In this document: positions 52,715 through 60,305 of the stretch, in pieces
How positions within the stretch are numbered: position 1 is the first letter of the stretch
How the letters are laid out: every line of letters begins with the position of its first letter
DNA from: Methylobacterium sp. Leaf99
GTDB taxonomy: Bacteria > Pseudomonadota > Alphaproteobacteria > Rhizobiales > Beijerinckiaceae
Assembly (NCBI RefSeq): GCF_001422375.1
Contig: NZ_LMMU01000010.1
Span: forward strand, 122,158-186,157
DNA: 64,000 bases
Reading direction: 5' to 3'
Notes under the pieces: model-generated
What the model was told of the DNA's origin: nothing
The model's input: the letters and a program-made list of their open reading frames with translations, nothing else
Databases searched by the model: none
Program-made: the position numbers and the translations under genes

Positions 52715-53768
52715 ACGCCTGCCCGAGGATGTCGAGCCGGGCGACCTGCCCCACATCCCCCGCCCCCGCGAGCAGACCGGCCTCGTCGGCCACGCCGAGG
52801 CCGAGGCCGCCCTCGTCGCCGGGATCGCGTCGGGGCGCCTGCACCATGCCTGGCTCATCGGCGGCCCCCGCGGCATCGGCAAGGCGACGCTGGCCTACCG
52901 CATGGCGCGCTGGCTCATCGCCAATCCGGGCCTCGACGCCGTTCCCGAAACCCTCGCCGTCGATCCGGGCCATCCGGCGGCGCGCCAGGTCGCGGCCCTG
53001 TCGCATCCGAACCTCGTCGCCCTGCGCCGGACCCGCCCGCCCACGGCGAAAACCCTGGCGACGAAGATCTCCGTCGATGCGGCGCGGGGCGCCCTGGAGC
53101 TCTTCGGCTCCACCGGGGGGGCGGCCGGCTACCGCATCTGCATCGTCGACAGCGCCGAGGATCTGAACGCCAACAGCGCCAACGCCCTCCTGAAGATGGT
53201 GGAGGAGCCGCCGCCCCGCTGCCTGTTCCTCATCGTCAGCCACGCGCCGGGCCGGCTCCTGCCGACCATCCGCTCGCGCTGCCGGGCCCTGACCCTGCGG
53301 CCCCTCGCCGAGGCCGAGGTCGCCCGGGTGGTGGCGGGCTTCCCCCCGCCCTTCGTCCAGCCCGACGCGGACGCCCTCGCCCGCGCCGCCGCCCTGTCCG
53401 AGGGCTCGGTGGCGCAGGGGATGGCGATGCTCGACCCGGCCACCGCCACCCTCGTCGCGGAAGTCGAGACCCTGCTCGCCCGCCTCGACCATCCGGACTG
53501 GCGCCGCATCCTGGCGCTCGCCGAGAAGCTCTCGGGCCGCGACTCCGACGACCTGTTCGCCAGGGGCCTCGACACGGTGTTCCGCTTCGTCTCGGCCGAG
53601 CTCGACCGCCGCGCCCACGAGGACCCGGCCCGCCTTGCGGCCCTGGTCGAGGTGTGTGACAAGATCGCCCGCGCCGCGCGGGAGGCCGCGATCTACAATC
53701 TCGACCGCCGGCCGCTGGTCCTGTCCCTGTTCGGAGACCTCGCCGGCGCCCTGCGCGCCGCGGCCTGA
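52698..53768 (+). CDS. holB: DNA polymerase III subunit delta'
   Basis: The protein has 356 residues. It has the clamp-loader AAA core: HHAWLIGGPRGIGKATLAYR-type P-loop region, IVDSAEDLNANSANALLKMVEEPPP with the sensor-1 neighbourhood, and CRALTLRPL. The usual delta' zinc module is reduced: I see no four-cysteine cluster, as in many alphaproteobacteria. It is part of the clamp loader that places the beta clamp on DNA. It overlaps tmk by 17 bases, and metG follows after 69 bases. Confidence 0.93.
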   Translation: MMMRPERLPEDVEPGDLPHIPRPREQTGLVGHAEAEAALVAGIASGRLHHAWLIGGPRGIGKATLAYRMARWLIANPGLDAVPETLAVDPGHPAARQVAALSHPNLVALRRTRPPTAKTLATKISVDAARGALELFGSTGGAAGYRICIVDSAEDLNANSANALLKMVEEPPPRCLFLIVSHAPGRLLPTIRSRCRALTLRPLAEAEVARVVAGFPPPFVQPDADALARAAALSEGSVAQGMAMLDPATATLVAEVETLLARLDHPDWRRILALAEKLSGRDSDDLFARGLDTVFRFVSAELDRRAHEDPARLAALVEVCDKIARAAREAAIYNLDRRPLVLSLFGDLAGALRAAA

Positions 53769-53837
53769 GCCGGACGGATTTTTTACGATTCTTCGTCCTG
53801 TGATCCTTTTGAACCCTGTCTCCGGGGAACCTTCGAC

Positions 53838-55409
53838 GTGACCGACCCGGCCTCCCCAAAAACCTTCGGCCTCACCACGGCGATCTCCTACCCCAACGGC
53901 GCGCCGCATATCGGCCACGCCTACGAGGTGATCGCCACGGACGCGTTCGCGCGCTTCAAGCGCCTCGACGGCTACGACGTGCTGTTCGCCACGGGCACCG
54001 ACGAGCACGGCCTCAAGATCCAGCAGACCGCCGCCAAGGCGGGGATTTCCCCGCGCGAACTCGTCGACGACATGGCCGGCCGCTTCCGGGCCATGGCCGA
54101 GGCGTTCGACTGTTCCCACGACCGCTTCATCCGCACCACCGAGCCCGAACACTACGCGGCCGCCCAGGAGCTCTGGCGCCGGATGGAGGCCAACGGCGAC
54201 CTCTACCTGTCGAAATACGCCGGCTGGTACTCCGTGCGCGACGAGGCCTACTACAACGAGGACGAGACCGAGCTCGGCCCCGACGGGGCGCGCCGCTCCC
54301 GCGAGACCGGCACGCCCGTGACCTGGATGGAGGAGGAGAATTTCCTGTTCCGCCTGTCCGCCTATGGCGACCGGCTGCTGGCGCTCTACGAGGCGCAGCC
54401 CGACTTCATCGGACCGGAAACGCGGCGCAACGAGGTGGCGAGCTTCGTGCGCTCCGGCCTCAAGGACTTTTCCGTCAGCCGCACCAACTTCGACTGGGGC
54501 GTGCCGGTGCCGGGGCATCCCGACCACGTCATGTACGTCTGGGTCGACGCCCTGACGAACTACCTCACCGTCACGGGCTTCCCCGACGAGACCGACCCGC
54601 GGAAACGATTCTGGCCGATGGACCTGCACGTCATCGGCAAGGACATCGTCCGCTTCCACGCCGTGTACTGGCCGGCCTTCCTCATGTCGGCCGGGCTGCC
54701 CCTGCCCAAGCGCGTCTTCGGCCACGGCTTCCTGCTGTCCAAGGGCGAGAAGATGTCGAAGTCGCTCGGCAACGTCGTCGACCCCATGGACCTGATCAGG
54801 ACCTACGGCGTCGACGCCCTGCGCCACTTCGTCCTGCGCGAGGTGCCCTTCGGCGGCGACGGCAACTACAGCCACGAGGCCATCGTCACCCGCTACACGG
54901 CGGACCTCTCCAACGGCCTCGGCAACCTCGCCCAGCGCTCCCTCTCGATGATCGCCAAGAACCTTGGGGGGCTGGTCCCGGAGCACGGCGACCTCACCGA
55001 GGACGACCGGGCGCTCCTGGCCCTGGCCGACGCCCTGCCGGGGGCCGTGCGCGAGGCCATGGACCGGCTCGCGCCCCACACGGCGCTCGCCGAGATCTGG
55101 GCCGTGGTGACGGCCTCCGACCGCTACTTCGACGCCCAGAAGCCCTGGGTCCTGCGCAAGACCGACCCGGCGCGCATGGCGGCCTCCCTCTACGTGGTAG
55201 CCGAGACCCTGCGGGCCATCGCCATCCTGGTGCAGCCGTTCATGCCGGGCTCGGCGGGGAAGCTCCTCGACCTCCTGGCCGTGCCTGCGGACAGGCGCCG
55301 CCTCGCCGATGTGGGGGAGGGCGGCCGCCTCGTCCCCGGCACGCCGCTCCCCGCCCCCGCCGGGCTGTTCCCGCGCTTCGTCGAGCCGGAGGCCGGCATC
55401 GGCGCATGA
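53838..55409 (+). CDS. metG: Methionine-tRNA ligase
   Basis: The protein has 523 residues and class I motifs HIGH at 24-27 and KMSKS at 305-309. The connective domain lacks paired CxxC zinc knuckles, and the protein ends after the anticodon-binding helices without the EMAP-like dimer domain, so it is the short single-domain form common in Rhizobiales. It charges tRNA-Met. GTG 53838 is the start. It lies in the conserved order tmk-holB-metG-tatD. Confidence 0.96.
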   Translation: MTDPASPKTFGLTTAISYPNGAPHIGHAYEVIATDAFARFKRLDGYDVLFATGTDEHGLKIQQTAAKAGISPRELVDDMAGRFRAMAEAFDCSHDRFIRTTEPEHYAAAQELWRRMEANGDLYLSKYAGWYSVRDEAYYNEDETELGPDGARRSRETGTPVTWMEEENFLFRLSAYGDRLLALYEAQPDFIGPETRRNEVASFVRSGLKDFSVSRTNFDWGVPVPGHPDHVMYVWVDALTNYLTVTGFPDETDPRKRFWPMDLHVIGKDIVRFHAVYWPAFLMSAGLPLPKRVFGHGFLLSKGEKMSKSLGNVVDPMDLIRTYGVDALRHFVLREVPFGGDGNYSHEAIVTRYTADLSNGLGNLAQRSLSMIAKNLGGLVPEHGDLTEDDRALLALADALPGAVREAMDRLAPHTALAEIWAVVTASDRYFDAQKPWVLRKTDPARMAASLYVVAETLRAIAILVQPFMPGSAGKLLDLLAVPADRRRLADVGEGGRLVPGTPLPAPAGLFPRFVEPEAGIGA

Positions 55410-55455
55410 CCGGTCCTGTGCTATGGTCGGGCGATCCAGCGATGCCGGACGCACG

Positions 55456-55752
55456 ATGAGCTACGAATCCCCGACCCCCGACAACAATCCCGTCCTGCGT
55501 CAGGTCCTGGGCTTGCGACGCGAGATGCACGAGATGACGGAGCGTCAGGCGCGCGCCATCGACCTCGTCAGCCGGCTCGGAGAGCGCATGGAACGTGGCT
55601 TCGACGATGTGCGTCGCGACGTGCGGGAGGTGAAATCGGATCTCATCCTCATGGAGAATCGCGTTCTGACGGCGCAGTCCGATATCCTCCGCATCGTCCG
55701 GCGCGCCGATGACGGGCCGGATTCCGACCACGACGCATCCCGTCAGCCCTGA
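55456..55752 (+). CDS. Small coiled-coil hypothetical protein
   Basis: The product has 98 residues, mostly helical with heptad-like spacing (LGLRREMHEMTERQARAIDL, RLGERMERGFDDVRRDVREV, SDLILMENRVLTAQSDILRI). It has no signal peptide, and a polar tail rich in Asp/Ser. It sits between metG and tatD, where these genes are usually adjacent. Such short coiled coils can act as DNA-binding or scaffold partners, but no family is recognised. The frame is open, and the composition of codons looks coding. Confidence 0.65.
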   Translation: MSYESPTPDNNPVLRQVLGLRREMHEMTERQARAIDLVSRLGERMERGFDDVRRDVREVKSDLILMENRVLTAQSDILRIVRRADDGPDSDHDASRQP

Positions 55753-55844
55753 CGTCCAAATCAGCCCTGAAATCCGAGCGCGCGGCGTCAAGCGGCGACG
55801 CCGCTCGCCATGGGTCGAGATCGTCCCCGCCGCGCGAGCCAACA

Positions 55845-56696
55845 ATGCTGGTCGACAGTCACTGCCACCTCGATTTCCCGAATTTTTCCGAGGATCTGCC
55901 CGGCGTCATCGCCCGTGCCAGGCAGGCGGGGGTGACCCGCATGGTCACCATCGCGACGCGGGTCGCGAAGGCGAAGACCTACGAGGCGATCTCGGAGGCG
56001 AACCCCGAGATCTGGCACACCATCGGCACCCACCCGGACGGGGCCGGGGACGAGCCCGAGGTGCCGACCGAGACGATCGTGGCCCTGAGCCGGCATCCGC
56101 GCTGCGTCGGCATCGGCGAATCCGGCCTCGACTTCCACTACGACGACGCCGCCCCCCAAGCCGTGCAGGAGCGCGTCTTTCGCCGCCACATCGCGGCGGC
56201 CCGCGAGACCGGCCTGCCCCTGGTGATCCATTCCCGCGATGCCGATGCCGCGATGGAGGCGATCCTCGTCGACGAGATGGGGCAGGGGGCCTTCACGGCG
56301 GTGCTGCACTGCTTCTCGTCGGGCGCGCGCCTCGCCGAAATCGGCGTCGAACTCGGGCTCTACGTCTCGTTCTCCGGCATCGTCACCTTCCGGCGCTCGC
56401 ACGACCTGCGCGCCATCGCGTTGACGGTCCCGCGCGACCGCCTGCTGGTGGAGACCGACGCCCCGTTCCTGGCGCCCGAACCCCACCGGGGCCGCACCAA
56501 CGAGCCGGCCTACACCGCCGACACGGCGCGGTCCCTCGCCGGGACCTTCGCGATGGAGTTCGCGGATTTCGCCGCCCTGACCACGGCCAACTTCCACCGC
56601 CTGTTCCACAAGGCGGTGGCCGGAACCGGGGAGGGCGAAGGGGAGGGCGAAGGCAAAGGCAAAGGCAAAGGCAAAGGCAAAGGGGAGGGGACGTGA
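55845..56696 (+). CDS. TatD-family metal-dependent hydrolase with repetitive tail
   Basis: The protein has 283 residues. The metal-binding start is MLVDSHCHLDF (H6, H8), followed by GIGESGLDFHY with the bridging glutamate, PLVIHSRDAD, VLHCFSSG and VETDAPFLAPEPHRGRTNEP. TatD proteins are Mg-dependent DNases, also linked to protein quality control. After about residue 260 the normal C-terminus is followed by a Gly-Glu/Gly-Lys repeat (about 22 residues) coded by a hexanucleotide repeat. Length without the tail matches the family. Confidence 0.93.
   Translation: MLVDSHCHLDFPNFSEDLPGVIARARQAGVTRMVTIATRVAKAKTYEAISEANPEIWHTIGTHPDGAGDEPEVPTETIVALSRHPRCVGIGESGLDFHYDDAAPQAVQERVFRRHIAAARETGLPLVIHSRDADAAMEAILVDEMGQGAFTAVLHCFSSGARLAEIGVELGLYVSFSGIVTFRRSHDLRAIALTVPRDRLLVETDAPFLAPEPHRGRTNEPAYTADTARSLAGTFAMEFADFAALTTANFHRLFHKAVAGTGEGEGEGEGKGKGKGKGKGEGT
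56628..56690 (+). repeat. Hexanucleotide microsatellite coding the TatD tail
   Basis: Alternating GGGGAG/GGCGAA units are followed by five perfect GGCAAA units (56652-56681) and GGGGAG. They code alternating Gly-Glu then Gly-Lys. Such tracts expand and contract by slippage in whole codon pairs, so the frame is kept. Confidence 0.9.
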
Positions 56697-56739
56697 CAGG
56701 CCCCTGCCCCCTCCGATACCAACGGAGCCGGAGGGTGCG

Positions 56740-57543
56740 ATGGGTTCCTTGACGTTGACGATCCTCGGCTGCGGCTCGTCCGGCGGCGTGCCCCGGGTCG
56801 CCTATGGCTGGGGCGCCTGCGATCCGGCCGAGGCGAAGAACCGGCGGCGGCGCTGCTCTCTCCTCGTGGAGCGCCAGGGGGAGGCCGGCCGCACCAGCGT
56901 CCTCGTCGACACCTCGCCGGATCTCCGCGACCAGCTCATCGGCGCCGGCGTGGAGCGCCTCGACGCGGTGCTGTTCACCCACGCCCATGCCGACCACACC
57001 CACGGCATCGACGACGTCCGGCCCCTGGTGCTCCACATGCGCCGGCGCATCCCGGTCTATGCCGACGCCCTCACCCGCGCCCTGCTGGAGCGGCGCTTCG
57101 GCTACTGCTTCGAGACGCCGCCGGGCAGCGAGTATCCGCCGATCCTCGACATGAACGACCTGTGTCCGGGCGAGGCGGTGCGGGTGGCGGGCGCGGGCGG
57201 CGCGGTGACGGCCCTGCCCTTCGCCATGGAGCACGGCAACGAGGCGGCCCTGGGGTTCCGGTTCGGCCCGGCGGCCTACGCCCCCGACGTGAGCCTGATG
57301 CCCATGGGCGCGCAGGCCCACCTGCACGGCCTCGACCTGCTCATCATCGACGCCCTGCGGGAGACGCCGCACCCGACGCACTACTCGGTCTCGGACGCGC
57401 TGGCCCTCATCGAGACGGTGCGGCCCCGCCGCGCCATCCTCACCAACCTCCACACCGACCTCGACTACGCCACCCTGGCGCGCAAGCTCCCGCCGCACGT
57501 GGTGCCGGCGTATGATGGGCTGAGCGTGACGCTGGATCTCTGA
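56740..57543 (+). CDS. MBL-fold hydrolase, PhnP-like
   Basis: The protein has 267 residues. The metallo-beta-lactamase metal motif is FTHAHADHTHGIDD, with a later H in MEHGNEAALGFRFG and the closing NLHTDLDY. Its front, ILGCGSSGGVPRV, is shared with PhnP, the 5-phosphoribosyl 1,2-cyclic phosphate phosphodiesterase. In alphaproteobacteria this gene commonly follows tatD, as here (43 bases apart), so the real substrate may be another cyclic nucleotide product rather than a phosphonate intermediate. No phn genes are near. Confidence 0.88.
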   Translation: MGSLTLTILGCGSSGGVPRVAYGWGACDPAEAKNRRRRCSLLVERQGEAGRTSVLVDTSPDLRDQLIGAGVERLDAVLFTHAHADHTHGIDDVRPLVLHMRRRIPVYADALTRALLERRFGYCFETPPGSEYPPILDMNDLCPGEAVRVAGAGGAVTALPFAMEHGNEAALGFRFGPAAYAPDVSLMPMGAQAHLHGLDLLIIDALRETPHPTHYSVSDALALIETVRPRRAILTNLHTDLDYATLARKLPPHVVPAYDGLSVTLDL

Positions 57544-57603
57544 CCGGCGGCGGGTCCGCGACGCCGGGGGGAGGGTGGATCAGGTCCGGGCCTGGGCCCC
57601 TCT

Positions 57604-58449
57604 TCAGTTCCGGGCCGGGGCCTCTTCCGGCAGGCCGGCCGCCACCAAAATCTGGGTCATGGCCGCCTTGGCGAGGTGGTTGTAGCCCGCGTCGGTCATG
57701 TGGAGGCCGTCGGGGCCGATCATCTGGGTCGGCGTGAGCAGGCCCTTGGCCACCCAGGCCCGCATCATCGCGTTGCGCCGGATCACCGGAACGCCGAGTT
57801 CGCCGGCCACGGCGTGCAGGGCGGTGCCGTAGAGCTCCGATCCGGCGGTGCCGGACAGGCGCTTGCACCATTGCTGGTCCATGAGGATCACCTCCGCCCC
57901 CGTGGCGCGGATCGCCAGGATGCCGGCGCGGGTCAGTTCGGCGAAGCGCTCCACGCTGACGCCGGTCATTGGATCGTTGCTGCCCGTCTGCCAGACCACG
58001 AGGTCTGGCTTCTCCGCGAGCACGTCGCGCTCGAGGCGCCGGGCCATGGCCTCGGCATCGTCGCCGCCCTTGCCCCGGTTGAGCACGGTGACGAACTGAT
58101 GCTCGGAGCCGGACTTGTCGAGGCGCGACTCGAGATCCTCCTGCAGCTGGGCCGGATAGGTCGAGCCCGGCGAGGTGGCGCCGATGCCCTCCGTCGAGGA
58201 GGAGCCGAACGCCACGATGCGGATGTCCGCGCCCTTGGCCACGAGTCCGGCGAGGCGCGGCAGGCGCGCCAGGGCGCGGGCGTGAAGCGCGGGGCGCGCC
58301 GCCGGGGGCGTCCGCACCGCCGCGGACGCGTCCAGTCCCGCATGATGCACCGCCGGGAGCGGCACCGGCTCGGACCGGGCCGGCGCACCGAGGGCCGCGA
58401 GGGCGAGACCGAGGATCGGGACGAGGGGGAGGCGCGCTGAGATCGGCAT
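57604..58449 (-). CDS. SGNH/GDSL-type hydrolase
   Basis: The protein has 281 residues with a signal peptide (hydrophobic about 8-25), so it acts in the periplasm or outside. SGNH blocks are present: block I FGSSSTEGIG with the nucleophile serine, block III WQTGSNDP with Gly and Asn, and block V GPDGLHMTDAGYNHLA with Asp and His. Such enzymes remove acyl groups from sugars, peptidoglycan or lipids. It converges on the MBL gene. The substrate is unknown; peptidoglycan or exopolysaccharide O-acetyl groups are reasonable. Confidence 0.85.
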   Translation of the reverse strand: MPISARLPLVPILGLALAALGAPARSEPVPLPAVHHAGLDASAAVRTPPAARPALHARALARLPRLAGLVAKGADIRIVAFGSSSTEGIGATSPGSTYPAQLQEDLESRLDKSGSEHQFVTVLNRGKGGDDAEAMARRLERDVLAEKPDLVVWQTGSNDPMTGVSVERFAELTRAGILAIRATGAEVILMDQQWCKRLSGTAGSELYGTALHAVAGELGVPVIRRNAMMRAWVAKGLLTPTQMIGPDGLHMTDAGYNHLAKAAMTQILVAAGLPEEAPARN

Positions 58450-58878
58450 CAGGTTCGCTTCGGTACAGGTATCCGGACACTCGACGCCTGGATCTGAACC
58501 CAGCGTGTATCATGTATTCTGAGCCGAGATTATGACGGAGGCGAGGGCGTTGCGCGGCGATTGTGCCACAGGCGGGCCGGAACGTCAGGGTTATGCGCGC
58601 AACCCGGCGGACAGGATGAATCCCGGGTTCATGCCGGCGGGTTCACGCGAGGAAGATCGGAAGGACGGCCGGAAACGGTTTCGAAGTCCCTTCGAAGCCC
58701 CCTGCCCCGGATTTTCGGGGTTTTGGTTCCATAATATATCTTATGCGAATGGCTTCGGTGGGATCGGAGGTGGTGTCCGGGTATCCTTTGGGCACTGTGC
58801 CCGTCACGGTTCGGATACCGTTTTCGAGCGCGATTCGGGCGAACACCCTTGAAACGACCGCGCCAGTGGCAGACATCT
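58450..58878. other. Intergenic region upstream of the overlapping gene pair
   Basis: About 429 bases. It includes an AT-rich element (CATAATATATCTTATG, about 58729-58744) that may carry a promoter, and a perfect 13-base palindrome listed separately. No gene is recognised. Confidence 0.5.
58790..58802. promoter_or_regulatory. Candidate operator palindrome GGGCACTGTGCCC
   Basis: Perfect six-base arms around one base, 76 bases before the first gene of the pair, downstream of the AT-rich element. The pair ends in an HTH protein, which could bind here and repress its own operon. This is inference from position and symmetry. Confidence 0.4.
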
Positions 58879-59334
58879 ATGGTGTGGGATTTCAGCGCGG
58901 TCACGTTCGAGTTCAGGAGCGATGGCGTTTCCGAGGACACCGTCGTGACCGTGCGGATTTCGACCCCGGGCGGTGCGTTGCACCTGATGGCCGAAGCTGA
59001 GGAAATTTCGGAGGGGCGCGGGTTGCGTCTCCGCGGCGTGCACATGCACGCGGACAACGGCAGGAACACCCTCGGTTTGTCCAACCTGCGCCAACTTGCC
59101 CTGTGGGCCCTCAAGGAGACGGGCTACGATGAAATCCTCATTGAAGGCGCGGCTCGGACGTCTGGGGCCAATCCGGGACGTATCCCGGGTGTCCTCCGGT
59201 TCGCCCGCGATCCTGTCCCTGAGCCCGAGCCAGGGGCCGGAGAAGGTCGAGGCCGTTCAGGCGACCCTGGCCCTGGCGGGGCGGGGCCTGAGCTTGCTGC
59301 GCGCCAAGCGGGTGATCGAGGAGATGCTGGATAA
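58879..59334 (+). CDS. Hypothetical protein, first gene of an overlapping pair with an HTH protein
   Basis: The frame codes 151 residues. The first 112 look like a real domain: a beta-rich start (VWDFSAVTFEFRSDG), a central RGLRLRGVHMHAD, then NLRQLALWALKETGYDEILIEGAARTSGANPGRIPGVLRF. The ending IIEG-x-RTTGANPGR-like motif is one I recall from small proteins of unknown function coded next to HTH proteins. After about residue 112 the sequence becomes Pro/Gly/Glu-rich and looks like read-through, because the frame overlaps the next gene by 206 bases. A lost native stop is possible. Toxin-like or antitoxin-like roles are both conceivable. Confidence 0.6.
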   Translation: MVWDFSAVTFEFRSDGVSEDTVVTVRISTPGGALHLMAEAEEISEGRGLRLRGVHMHADNGRNTLGLSNLRQLALWALKETGYDEILIEGAARTSGANPGRIPGVLRFARDPVPEPEPGAGEGRGRSGDPGPGGAGPELAARQAGDRGDAG

Positions 59335-59854
59335 GGGCCGCGCCGTCGTGGAGGTCCCGCTCGTCGAGGACGAGGACGCCCTGGCGCGAGATCTGGCCGA
59401 GGCCGGATGCGCCGCAGCACGCCTGGGGCCGGCGCAGATGGATGTCCGCGCCCTGCGCGACAGGCTCGGGGTGACCCAGGAGCAGTTCGCCCACCGTTAC
59501 GGCCTCGAGGTCGATGCGGTCCGGAATTGGGAGACCGGGCGGCGCAGGCCGGATGCGGCCGCCCTAGCCTATCTCGGCGTGATCGCCCGCCTGCCCGAAC
59601 AGGTCAGCATGGCCCTGGAGCGATCGCTGGTGCCGGCGGGGGCGGTGGCCAGGGAGGCCGGACGCCTCCGCGCGCGCGCCGTCGGCGTCATGGAGCTTCT
59701 CCATCCGGAGCGCGTCGCCGAGAACCGGCGGCTCGTCAACAGCATCCCCGAGGCACGCTTGGGCGACGTTCTGCGTGCCGCCGAGACCGCGGTGGCGGAG
59801 CGCATCGAGGCGGCGGCGGCCGAACGTGGAGCGCTGCCCCGCGCGCCAGTCTGA
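59129..59854 (+). CDS. HTH (Xre/HigA-like) DNA-binding protein with L7/L12-like N-terminal domain
   Basis: The protein has 241 residues. Residues about 38-95 (EAVQATLALAGRGLSLLRAKRVIEEMLDKG and on to VVEVPLVED) resemble the C-terminal fold of ribosomal protein L7/L12. An Xre-type HTH follows at about 104-158: RALRDRLGVTQEQFAHRYGLEVDAVRNWETGRRRPD, similar to HigA/MqsA-group antitoxins. The last 80 residues are helical. ATG 59129 has AAGGAG ten bases upstream, inside the preceding gene, so the two are translationally coupled. It probably represses its own operon. Confidence 0.72.
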   Translation: MKSSLKARLGRLGPIRDVSRVSSGSPAILSLSPSQGPEKVEAVQATLALAGRGLSLLRAKRVIEEMLDKGRAVVEVPLVEDEDALARDLAEAGCAAARLGPAQMDVRALRDRLGVTQEQFAHRYGLEVDAVRNWETGRRRPDAAALAYLGVIARLPEQVSMALERSLVPAGAVAREAGRLRARAVGVMELLHPERVAENRRLVNSIPEARLGDVLRAAETAVAERIEAAAAERGALPRAPV

Positions 59855-60305
59855 ACCAGTGAGCAACTCCTCCCCCTGCCCTACACCCCGCCCTACGACA
59901 GGCCGGCGCTCTGCGACGACCTCGCCGCCCGCGCCATCCCGGGCGTGGAGGCGGTCACGCGGCTCGCCTATCGCCGGACCGTCGACCTCTTCGGACGGCA
60001 CGGCCACGCGGCCGATCCGCACCTGGCCCGCCTCGTGGCGGCCCGGCCGGGCCTGCGGGTGCCGGCGCGCGCCCGACGCCCTCCCGGCGGGCGACCTCGC
60101 CCTCCTGCGCGCCCTCGACGACGGGGGCGGGCGCCCGAGCGCCGCCGGCCTGGCGGCGCGGTCGCGGCCGTGGCGCCCGTGGCGGTCCTACGCCGTGCTC
60201 CACCTCCGGGCGGGCGAGGCCGACGGGGGCGGGGTTCGCGAGAGGGATTCGACCGCAAGAACCGGGATGCGCGGCCGCCGCGAAGGCGCCAGGGTAGGGG
60301 CATGA
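59855..60305 (+). pseudogene. alkA (DNA-3-methyladenine glycosylase) remnant
   Basis: Two AlkA-like pieces lie in different frames. The first reads LPYTPPYDRPALCDDLAARAIPGVEAV then TRLAYRRTVDLFGRH, like the AlkA N-terminal domain and its entry to the next one, but without a start codon. The second, from about 60078, reads DALPAGDLALLRALDDGG and SRPWRPWRSYAVLHL, like the C-terminal end of AlkA. The HhH-GPD catalytic core, over 100 residues, is missing between them. This is a deleted and frameshifted gene. Its tail runs into the ada start at 60302, the place where a functional alkA would sit. Confidence 0.75.

Noticed and set aside
52446..55454. About 1000-codon open frame on the minus strand across tmk, holB and metG
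   Set aside because: Antisense shadow; low-complexity composition and full overlap with three well-recognised housekeeping genes.
56628..56690. Short tandem repeats considered as a CRISPR array
   Set aside because: The units are six bases, contiguous and in frame with TatD; there are no spacers and no cas genes.
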